Shown: one piece after another, positions 22,361 to 31,489 of the stretch
How positions within the stretch are numbered: the stretch's first letter is position 1
How the letters are laid out: each line of letters opens with the position of its first letter
Origin: Dipteris shenzhenensis
Lineage: Eukaryota > Polypodiophyta > Polypodiopsida > Gleicheniales
Strand: one strand, 5' to 3'
Length of the DNA stretch: 64,000 nucleotides
Assembly (NCBI GenBank): GCA_047967505.1
Contig: CM106541.1
The notes under the pieces: model-generated
Told to the model about the DNA's origin: nothing
The model's database searches: none
Seen by the model: the letters and a program-made list of their open reading frames with translations, nothing else
Translations under genes and position numbers: made by a program

Positions 22361-22992
22361 ATATTAGCAGATGCAACTAGCTCAAAGAATGGATGGGAGG
22401 TGCTGACGGAAGCTTGGATGGAGGGTTTGTCAATTTCACTACACTAGCAAGTTTCAAGTTTATGGGAGCTGTTGCTTATATCTCTTACAGTTTCGGCGAC
22501 AAAATTTAAGTAGTACGCTATGGGCATTTTTTAAACCATTTTGAATAGCACTAAAGGGATGTATGCTATGTGTGTTCTTATCAATTATGTTAATAGATTG
22601 TGTAGGCTAAGGCTAATGACTCTTTGCGATTGACAAGTACTAGATGCACCGAGTAGTATCCAATGTCCAAAGGAATAAGGGCCAAATTAGGGCTCTCAAT
22701 CATATAATATTTTAAAATCTCATGCCCAATGTTTTGAGCAATGAAAAATATCAAAATGTCAGTACTTTACTTTAAACAATGGAAAACATCATCTTTAGGA
22801 TACCTTTGCCGAAGAGGCCTTAAATGGGTGTGTATCCCTAGTATAATTTTTACTCTAAAAACAATCATACCAAAGGATGGAATAGTTGCGAGAGAAAAAT
22901 CATGGACATGATGCCATCATTAGATCTAATGAAATAATAGAGCTCAAGAAGGTTAATGGATTGAAGGTGGTAGGAAAAAGTAAAGACATCAT

Positions 22993-23616
22993 AGTTTCGT
23001 TGGCGAAACACTATTGGAGGCCATTTCATTTGGAGTTCACAACTATAGTTTCGCTCGCGAAACTAAACGAGGCGGAAAAAACGAAACTAAGCGAAGGAGG
23101 AAGGTCGAAGGGAAACGGAAGTGGAAGAAAGGAGGGTGGAGAGGGAGAGGGAGAAGAAGAGGCAGAGGCAGAGAAAGAGAAACTAGTTCAGAGAAAGAGA
23201 AGGGGAGGCAGAGCCAGAGAAGACTAGTTTCGTTGGCACTAGTTTCGCTGGCGAAACTAGTGAACACTAGTTTCGCTCACGCCCACGCCTACACCCACGC
23301 CCATGCCTACGCCCATGCCCACACCTACACCCATGCCCACGCCCACGCCCACGCCCACGCCTACACCCACGCCCATGCCCACGCCTATACCCACGCCCAC
23401 GCCTACGCCCACGCCTACGCCCACGCCCACGCCTACGCCCACGCCTATGCCTTCACTGGTTTCGCCGGCGCCGGCGAAACCAGTGGCGAACTAGTTTCGC
23501 CAGCAAAACTAGTGAACACTAGTTTCGCTGGCGAAACTAGCGAAACTAGTGAACACTAGTTTCGCCTAGTGAACACTAGTTTCGCTGGCGAAACTAGTTT
23601 CGCCAACGAAACTAGT
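22993..23616. repeat. palindrome array of GTTTCGC/GCGAAAC units
   Basis: At least eight further copies at about 22993, 23047, 23238, 23455, 23490, 23518, 23575 and 23593. Several extend to ACTAGTTTCGC...GCGAAACTAGT (24 bp). The copy at 23455-23484 is a perfect 30-bp palindrome with a GCCGGC-type centre. GAACACTAGT or its inverse often separates units. Open frames through this block are composition artefacts. Function unknown. Confidence 0.9.
23279..23450. repeat. degenerate hexamer microsatellite (CCCACG/CCTACG/CCCATG)
   Basis: About 28 hexamer units with C/T and A/G interchange. It lies exactly between two palindrome clusters, and a short echo (GCCCACGCCCACGCCTACG) appears at 25041-25059. 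All frames are open through it, giving His-Ala, Pro-Thr or Gly-Val repeats that I do not regard as protein. Confidence 0.9.
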
Positions 23617-23639
23617 GTTCACTAGTGTTCTCTCGTTGT

Positions 23640-24050
23640 CTCCCTCTGGCTGCCGCCTTCATCACTCGTCCTTCCTCTTCCTTCATCACTCGGTCCTTCC
23701 TCTCTCTCCAGGCTCCCTTCATCACTCGTCCTTCCTGTCTCTCTCCTTCCCTCTCCCTCCAAGGGTCGCTTCCACCTATCTCTCCATCCACGCTAACCAC
23801 CAAGGCTCCTTTTCGCCTGTCTCTCTGTCCAAGCTAATCAACAACGCAAAGAAATTAATCAACGCTAGTTCTTTTTTCGCCAAGCTTCTTGCATGCTCTT
23901 TTTTCGCTTGCATGCTCTTTTTTTGCTTCTCCACTCACTTCCTTACGCTTCTGTTGTTGTGGCTTCCTTACGCTTCTCCACTCACCATAGCCTTGGCTTC
24001 CTTACGCTTCTGTTTCCCCTACCATAGCCTTGGCTTCCTTACGCTTGCAA
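23640..24050. repeat. pyrimidine-rich short tandem repeats
   Basis: Repeats of CCTTCATCACTCGTCCTTCCT (23660-23740), of GCATGCTCTTTTTTCGCT (23880-23930) and of GGCTTCCTTACGCTTCT (23950-24050). No gene recognised. Confidence 0.7.
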
Positions 24051-24288
24051 GACATCTTTGCCTTCACTTCGCTGGCTCCTACCTTGTGGCTAGTTAGCAG
24101 AGGAGGAGGGATACAGAGAGCTTGTTTCTCCACAATCCTTTCTCGAGAGTCTGTCTATATTACAGAGGATTACAAATAGCTTGCTTCTACCCTCAGAATA
24201 TCACAGAGAAATACTACCAGTTGCTTCTGCTTCTCCAACTTCCCTCCTCTGCTTCCTTACCCAAGCTCTCGGATTCTCCTCATGGCAG

Positions 24289-24446
24289 TAGAGTGGCCGA
24301 CCTCGGCGCCCTCACCGACGAGACTGTCTCCATCCACCTCGGTAAGAAGCGTGGTGACCCTGCTGTCATCTCTATCAACTGCTTGGACTCGGCTGCGAGC
24401 TCGCTCGCATCGTCTTCGAATTCGGTCTCGACTTGGTTCGCGCAAG
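24289..24446 (+). pseudogene. ACT-domain protein first-exon fragment (ACR9/ACR10-like)
   Basis: One frame reads LTDETVSIHLGKKRGDPAV and then ISINC. After a loss of roughly 10 bases the next frame continues with GLGCELARIVFEFGLDLVRA. This is the opening of the first ACT domain of plant ACT-repeat (ACR) proteins, where INC-PDK-GLGC is normally continuous. The piece ends at GCGCAA|GTATAA, which looks like a conserved exon-1 donor site. No further ACR exons follow, so it is a captured or left-over exon. It lies about 1.8 kb upstream of the ParB/methyltransferase gene on the same strand and could contribute to that transcript's leader. Confidence 0.55.
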
Positions 24447-24449
24447 TAT

Positions 24450-25640
24450 AATGTCTCTGTTACGCCAATTTCTCGCTCGGATTGCTTTGTTTTTTAGGAG
24501 GAATCGTGGCCTGATCTCCTCCTCCTTCTTTGCTTCTTTGCTTCTTTGCTTTGCTTCTTTGTATACAATGGTTACTCTATTAACCTTCTATATATTTGCC
24601 ACAGCAAGCGATTCCTTCCTTCACGTCTTCAAGCTTCTTACCTCTAGCATTTAGTACTCTACTTACGTGGACGGTTCGTGCCTACTCATTGTCTGGCTCC
24701 CTCTTGCCTTTCGGGAAGTTGCAAGTACACCGAACTACTTCTTGTCGCTCCTACTTTTCGGCATTTTGAGGGTATTTCCTGCCTTCATGGTTCACAGCTC
24801 CTTGACGTTCTTCTTCTTAGTATGGTTCGGCTCCTTAAGATTGTTTTCTCTTAACTTCTTTGCTCGCTACCTTCATGGTGTCTTGGCATATTTACTAGCG
24901 ACGGATTTGTTCCTGAGCTCCCTTTCAACTTTCTTTGCCCCACTTCTTTGTGCCTTTGACTGATTCACCATCAGGATTCTTCGGTTGCTCTCATCCACTT
25001 CTCCGTCTTCAGTATCACTCCTCCACTTCTCCTTCTTCGCCCACGCCCACGCCTACGGATTGCTCACGGGCTTGTTCGCAAGGATTAAAGGGAACTAAAG
25101 GAGACTCCAGCTTTAGGATGTGCGAATAATTTTGTGCTATCTCTGATATGTTCTGCAGATTTTGTCTTGTTTGCTCTTCATAATCTCGCTCTTTGCGCAG
25201 CGTAAATCCTGAATACTGAGGCACTTCATTGGTTTCAAATCTTTAGGCGAAGGATCCTAACCTGAAGGGCTTGTATGCCCCCTCACGAATGCAAAGAATG
25301 CTTTGCATAGCCGCCCTCTGTGTTCATCCGATTGACACTATCCGGCCCTCTAGCAGCAAGGCAATTCCTTAATTACTCTTGACTTGGCATTTTTGACTTA
25401 TGGCTCATTGTATTGCTTCTGGCTTCTATCTCCAGGGTCCTGCTAAGGTATGTTGTGTATGAGACACAAGATTCAGAGACATTGCATGAGTCACATCACT
25501 GCAGGTCTTGAGCCTTATGGAGAAAGAGCAAGATAAGAGTCTGAACCAGTTATTGTGCGAAGCTTATGCCAGCTCCACTGTCTCTTCAAATGGATGATAA
25601 AGAACTTTCAGAGGATTTGGAGTCCATTTGATGTAAGATG
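24450..25640. other. upstream region, no gene recognised
   Basis: Pyrimidine-rich sequence with AG|GTATGT-like donor sites (for example at 25447). It may hold promoter or untranslated exons of the gene starting at 26222, but nothing decisive is visible. Confidence 0.35.
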
Positions 25641-25692
25641 AGCGATGGCGGCACTTTGATTTGGAGAGGGAGAGAGTGCCAGAAGCACTGCC

Positions 25693-25925
25693 CATTTGCG
25701 CTGGGCACAAATGTCTCCTGGCAGAGCCAAAAGGCCATGTGGTGGCTCGACTCCCCATTTGCGCTAAGCGCAAATTGGCAGAACCGAATGGCCCCTTCTC
25801 CCTTTGGAGGCTTGACAAGCCTTTGCGCTGGGCGCAAACGAGTGTTGGAAGGACCAAATGCCATATATGGATAGTTTGGCGAGGGGAAGACGGGGCCATT
25901 TGTGCAGAGCGCAAACAGCTCAGCC
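25693..25925. repeat. four TTTGCGC/GCGCAAA palindromes
   Basis: Hairpin-type units at 25693-25713, 25757-25775, 25822-25838 and 25909-25925, spaced about 65-85 bp apart. The third, TTTGCGCTGGGCGCAAA, is a perfect 7-bp-arm palindrome; the others carry one or two mismatches. Intervening DNA repeats GCAGAGCCAAA-like words. They lie 300-530 bp upstream of the first exon of the ParB/methyltransferase-like gene. Confidence 0.85.
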
Positions 25926-26221
25926 CAGAGCCAAACGAAGCCCAGACTTGGGACAGGCTAGCCAGCATCATGCGAACATATGCATCTCTGGCCTTCGAAT
26001 AAGCATCACTAAAGAAAGGGCAACAATACGAAATTTGGGAATCAGTCTGAATTTCCATGCTTTCTTCTGTTCAGCTGAATTTCTCCCGTGCCTTCACTCT
26101 GTCATTTTTCAGATGGTTACACTCTGTCATTTTTCATTTAATCATTTCAAAGATGGTTTCACTATGTCATTTATTTGTTTTTCTTCTTGTGCAGGTGAGC
26201 TTATTGAAAGTTGTGCAACAA

Positions 26222-29200
26222 ATGCCTCCAGTAAGTTTGGTTTCTTTTTCTTTTTCTTTTTCTAGTTGCATTTCACCTTTGCATTTTTGCAAATCTTGTA
26301 ATTGAGTTCTTCAAACGTGTAGAGAAAGAAACGTGATGTGTCTAGTCCTATCACAAGGAAAGGTGGCAAAAGGAAGAAGCAAGAGTCAGAGGTCAAGAAT
26401 GAACTGAAGGAGCTTGAGCAAGTTGACATTGAAAATGATATTGAGGATCCTGAGGACAACAAGGATAAAACTATAGATGATCCATCCAACAAAGTAGGAG
26501 TTAAAGATGATGTGGAGGATATCATTCCAGAGTGTGTTGAGAGACCTTCACGTGCAGATATTTTAGAGCTTCTTACAGTAACTAAAGAAATTCCACCTCC
26601 TCGAATTCCCTTGTGTCGTTGTCTCATAAACCCAGTTGTGCGTCAAATTAGGAATGATTTGACCATTTTGAAAAGAGCATTTGAAATAGAGGGATACATT
26701 CCGACAAAAGGATCTTTTATTCTATCTATCAAAATGCCTGATGGGTCTTCGAAGGATGTTGATGATGTCACAAGAGAACGTTGGGACAAGAATTGGAGCT
26801 TAGTTAATGATGAGTTTGAATCAGAGATAATTGGCACACCATGGAGCTTTCTATCAAACAAAATGTTCTTCGTGTGGGAAGGAAATCATCGTACGGCATC
26901 TTGGATGGAAAGCATAGAAGAGCTTTACACAAATATCAAGTCTAGACACATTAGAGTGCAAGCTCAAGTTATTGAACCGGAAGCAAAGGATGAGCTTAAG
27001 CTTGTTGCTGCTCTGCAAAGATTTAACTTGTAAGCCTTGTTGTTTATGTTTTCTATATTGAGATGGTAAGTGCTTGTAAATGAAACCAATTTTGATCCAT
27101 TTAAGTCAATGGTTGCAGGCTTAATGAAGATGCAATTGTTGTTACTAATCTCAAGGATTATTTGTACCACACAAGCACACTCGTATCCTGTGATGCTCAA
27201 TATTTTACTCAGGATTTTAGTGAGGAGGAGAAAAAAGCTATTGAGTTGGCAAGACAGAAAGAGGTTGGAAGTGGACGAAGGGTGTGGTATCCCCTCACCC
27301 AAACTATTCTTGGGAGGATGGTATTTGCTGTAAGTATTAGTTCTTTAGTTTATATATTTTCTTTTTTTGTGACTTTGCTTTGTGTTCCAATAACATTATG
27401 ATGAGATTATCTGTTTATGTTGAAAGGGGAAATGGAAATCAGATTTTGAGGCTCAATGCAAGAAATTGCATTCTTCCATGCCAAAGGATGAGAGAGAGTC
27501 CAAGATTCATGAGATTAAAAAGACTGTGGGAGCAACATATCGAAGAAAAATTACACGGGTAAGTTTTCAATTTACCAAATTTTGTATTTATAGATCACAA
27601 ATTTGAATTTGTAGTCCACAAAATTCTACGCTTTATATCTCAGATATTTGAATTTATAGTTTGCAAATTTGAATTTATAGTTTTCAAATTCTAATTTTAC
27701 AACTCATAAACCATAATATATGATTTGAAAATTATAAATCTATAGTTACAACTTGCAAATTTTTAGTTTGTACTTTGAAAACCTTAATATATGGTTTGTT
27801 GTGTGTATCAAAGTCTCTTCTAAAACTTTACTATTTGGCAGATGCTTTCAATAGTCAATCCTTCCCATGGCAAGGAGTGGTTTAATATCCTTTGGAATTT
27901 ACCATTTGAGGATACATCAATGAAGATCACTTTGGAGAAGCTTTACCAAGTATCAATTGCAACCTGTTCCGAGGCAAAGCAACTATCTATTCTTTCTCTT
28001 CTTGGTGCAGATGACAATCTAAAGGAGAGTTATGGGATGCCTATGACTGACCATGGTTTCATACCTTGGCTTGCAAAAGAAGTATGGATGGACCATGTGT
28101 TGGTAGATGCTGGGCGATTGCTTGACCAAGTGATGAAATCATCAAGCATTGAGGGTGCAGCTACACTTCCAGACAGTCCTTCTATTCTGGAATACTTTGA
28201 TGGCATTATAGTGAGACACAGGCCTTTTTTGTTTGAGCCTTTTGCTTCATTGATGACAGTTGCTGTTGTTCCATCCAAGCAAGTTGATCTTACAAATGCC
28301 AGCAGACGATTGGTTTACAGGTGCGTTTTGGCTTTCGTTTTCAATGGAAAGATATCTTTGTAATACCTTGCATTCTCTTATATTATCCTAAAAATCATTT
28401 AGGTATCTCCATTATCTGGCTGCAAATAAGAGTCTTAAGGTGGTACCATCCATTTGCAAGGCTTGGACTATGCTTGCACCTGCTACTTATTGCATGTACA
28501 CCTCTCATATTTTTAGAGAGAATAAGCATAAGGATGGTCATATATTGCTTACGGAGTGGGAAAGGAAGCACTGCCCTTGGTGGATCGAGATGAAGGCTGG
28601 AACATGTATCGAGGAAGAGAAGGAAACTTATGATCGCCATTTAAAAGGTGAGTGCAAGTCAAACTCGGGTTCGTCGGGCAACATGGATGAGGCACAAAAG
28701 AAGAGGCTTGAAGAGGAGCAAAAAGCAATAGTAGAAAAGCAAAAGGCAAGTCATGTGACTCCAAATAACAAACGAGGTGGAAGACCTAAACCAACGGGCA
28801 CTTCTAACACAGGTCTATTTTCTTATAACTCTTTCTTTCATGTTTCAAAGTGATTAGAAGCTTCCTACAAATTTAATTTAGGATTCTTTGTTATTGTAGA
28901 CAATGATCCACGAAAGGAGGAGTCTCTTCTTAGCAAGAAAGTGTGTAATACGGATATGGTTTATGTTCCTTTGTCCACTTTCTCATCATTTGCAACTCGT
29001 ATCTCACAAGAAAACTACAAAGTTTGGGAGTATGATTATGTATCACTTGGAAAAGAAGTTAAGCAATACAAGTATGATGGGGCTTTTCAAATCATAAGAA
29101 ATTTTTACCATGAACTTGGTGGCATGAAGAAGTCACGCAATGGAAAAAATGCTGCATGGAGTGTGGATTTTTGCTTGATTGACCTTCCTACAGGATCAAT

Positions 29201-30089
29201 AGTGAGTGGAATCAAGGGTGGAATCCCTGGATGGAACATTCTAAATGAGGAGCATATCTCATGCTCACTTGCTATTGCTTCATCTGTGATGGATGATTAT
29301 GGATGGACATTGGTGATGTGTTCACCTGTATCCACTTCATTCGTTGAGCGTTTGGCAAGACAAATGAGACTAGAGGTTTCTTGTAGGTGAGCAATATATC
29401 ACAGTTGATAATGTCTGTTTATGTGAATTGCATTCAGCTATTGGTATCTTATAGTTAGTACATGTAGATGGATCGTGGAGACGGGAGATTGCATTGATGT
29501 TGCGGATAATGTTGGCTTTGGTGTCAAGGTATGTCATTTGGCTATTTACATGATTGTCATGTTCTTGTTTGTTCGTATTTTAGTATTCTCCATTAACTTT
29601 TTCAATCTATGTTTTATGTAGATTACTGCCTTTCAAATCCTATTGTTCTCTAGGATTGGCAAGAAGGCACATCACTATCTTGATAGGGCAAATAAAGTTT
29701 CCCAATCCCTTAAGGTGTGCATGGACAATTATTTCATCACTCATTACTTGCCTTCAAGTGTACGGTGCATAAAAGAGGGAAAGGGTGGACAGTGGCGTGG
29801 TGGGTTGGAGAAGAGTAGCTCCATGATGTTGATGTTCATGGAGCTGTTGTGTCCGATTGGAGGCTCTGTGCTTAAGCTTGGTGCAGGTACAGCACCTGGG
29901 ATGAAAGCAGCAATTCACTCAGGACGTCCATGCATGGCAGTGGACAATGACAAAGAGATTTGCACAGGATACTTAGAAGGCATGCTTAGAGACAACTTCA
30001 CAGAGGCAGGGCCTTCAAGTGTGAATCAAGCAGTCCTCATGATAGATGATGAGGAGACAGACTATGACTTTGATGCACCTCTTGATTAG
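26222..30089 (+). CDS. ParB-like domain + DNA amino-methyltransferase-like protein, nine exons
   Basis: Exons: 26222-26230 (exon runs from 26195; ATG at 26222), 26323-27029, 27119-27329, 27427-27558, 27842-28320, 28403-28812, 28900-29386, 29468-29528, 29622-30089. All introns are GT-AG and every junction keeps frame, giving 987 predicted residues. Residues 4-25 hold basic NLS-like clusters (RKKR, KRKK), followed by an acidic stretch to about 75. Residues about 100-270 resemble a ParB/Srx-type fold, with NPVVRQIRNDLTILKRAF and then WEGNHRTASW (GNHR at 190-193). Residues 300-650 match nothing I know. Residues 650-960 resemble a beta-class DNA N6/N4 amino-methyltransferase: a motif IV position reading DLPT (744-747) where [DNS]PP[YFW] is usual, ILLFSRIGKKAHH, then the C-terminal SAM-binding motif VLKLGAGTAPG with AAIHSGRPCMAVDNDKE. 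ParB-methyltransferase fusions are common in bacteria and phages. Nuclear action is inferred from the basic clusters; catalysis is unproven. Confidence 0.8.
27559..27841 (+). other. AT-rich intron 4 with short internal repeats
   Basis: The intron of the ParB/methyltransferase-like gene between exons 4 and 5. It carries several copies of TTTGAATTTATAGTTT-like words, including two adjacent copies near 27645-27690. It starts GTAAGT and ends TTTGGCAG. Confidence 0.8.
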
Positions 30090-30177
30090 TGAGTAATTTA
30101 TTTGATCTATGTGTATAATTTAAGCATGGTTAGATATACTGACTAATTGAGCTTAGTGTTCTGCCTTGCTATGCAGA

Positions 30178-30283
30178 AGATGTGGCTACCCAAATGGCAG
30201 GAGATAGCACATTCGATTATGAGTTGGTGGAGAGGCATCATGGGCATCTAGACTACATAGATGACTTGGCTGATGAGGTCTAG
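30178..30283 (+). pseudogene. possible lost 3' exon of the ParB/methyltransferase-like gene
   Basis: After the stop at 30087-30089 the text reads ATTAGTGAGT, a good donor overlapping the stop. Downstream, TGCTATGCAG precedes a 34-codon stretch with an acidic, coding-like composition (EDVATQMAGDSTFDYE, ending ADEV and TAG at 30281-30283). Splicing there gives TA|A, again a stop, and the coding frame is off. So either the exon was lost by a small mutation or it is 3' UTR. Confidence 0.35.
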
Positions 30284-30339
30284 AGAGCATGTCCTGGCTT
30301 TTTATGGATTGATGCAAAACTTAATTTCTCATGTTTTCA

Positions 30340-30955
30340 TTATCATCTCATGTAGACCTGGTTTCTTATGGATGGATAGCCATTACCTTCTTATGCAAAC
30401 CTTAACTTCTTATGGATTGATAGATTATGGCTTCTGAATCATGTGATTTTAATGTTCTTTGACCTAATAATATGAACATGTCATAGTTGTTTTGGAAATG
30501 TATGGCAAGTTGTAATTTTTAGGTTTGAATTTTTAGGTGAATTCATAGTTTACATCTTTGATTGTTAAAATATATATCCGTCCCTCTATTGAGTTTCGAA
30601 AGACTAAAAACAAATAATTGTTGGCAATCTCACAAGCTTGAGGGGAGGTATTAATAAGCATATCTACTTAAAAGTGAACAATGCCACTAGTCCTAATTTT
30701 GTTGGCATGTTGAGGCTTATAGAAAATACAATGAATGTGCAAATATAATACACACAATTGCATCATGAGAGCATTCAAACCAAGGGTATATGTCTTTGGC
30801 TCTTTGTACCTTGGTACATGCATGCAGCTAATATGAGAGCTGTCGATTGAGGTTTTTAAAAAAAGATATTCCATAAAAAAACATTCATTCAAGTATAACT
30901 CCATTGAGTGTTGCTCAGATAATCCGCTCAAGGGTTTCCGCTCATAATATGTACG
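30340..30955. other. 3' flank, no gene recognised
   Basis: AT-rich. The presumed 3' UTR and polyadenylation region of the upstream gene; no clear terminator element. Confidence 0.35.
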
Positions 30956-30959
30956 CACC

Positions 30960-31480
30960 CCTCTATCCTCACAGGGTTGTATGACTTGAAACCTTTTGAA
31001 AGAGGGTTGTATCCCACAAAGACGAGCTTCTAGGATTTGGACTCTAGTTTTCTATAGGAATCACATCCAAACACACGGAAGTATGATACATCTAGCTTCT
31101 TTGCCTCAAAAGGAGTTACCTTTGGGGGAAATCATTGGAGAATGGTTGAGGTATGGATCGCCATCATCACTACCTCCCCTAAAGTAACGGGGAAGGGTAA
31201 CATGGTCCTTGCCATCTCCACTACGGTCGGGTTCTTCCTCTCTACCACTTGATTTTTATAAGGAGTCCGTGTATTTGCCAGCTCCCTATTGATGCCCTTC
31301 TTTACACAAAATCTGTCAAAAGCATTGCACCGAAATTCTCCACCATTGTTAGCCCGAAGAGTCTTCACTGACAATCTGGATTCCTTCTCAACTAAAGCAT
31401 ACCATTCTCTGAAAAACGGATAAAAGCTAGGTCCTTCTGGGGTAGAAAATACACCCAGGTAAACCTGCTGTAATCATCAA
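30960..31480 (-). pseudogene. Ty1/copia integrase fragment
   Basis: The minus strand reads VKTLRANNGGEF, then GINREL, then TPYKNQVVERKN (integrase core; the second catalytic Asp position reads Asn, and the Glu of VVERKN is kept). After a gap it continues as FRVFGCD, ESKS, stop, LVFVGYNPLSKGFKSYNP. Frameshifts and stops interrupt it. No LTR was recognised. Confidence 0.75.
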
Positions 31481-31489
31481 CATTTTATT

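Noticed and set aside
23014-23559. 181-codon ORF with His-Ala and Tyr-Ala repeats
   Set aside because: It is produced by the CCCACG hexamer microsatellite and palindromes; alternative frames and the opposite strand are equally open.
22343-23616. CRISPR-like array
   Set aside because: Repeats are palindromic, variable in spacing (0-600 bp) and length, and the context is a plant nuclear genome without cas genes.
24122-24451. 109-codon ORF as a complete gene
   Set aside because: Only its second half matches an ACT-domain exon, and the match changes frame inside the ORF. I keep it as a fragment instead.
25564-26058. 164-codon minus-strand ORF and its plus-strand counterparts
   Set aside because: They run through the TTTGCGC palindromes on both strands and show no domain; treated as chance.
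26338-26340. Start of the ParB/methyltransferase-like gene at 26338
   Set aside because: That codon is GTG, and the frame stays open back to a clean splice acceptor at 26321-26322, joining a small exon that supplies ATG at 26222.
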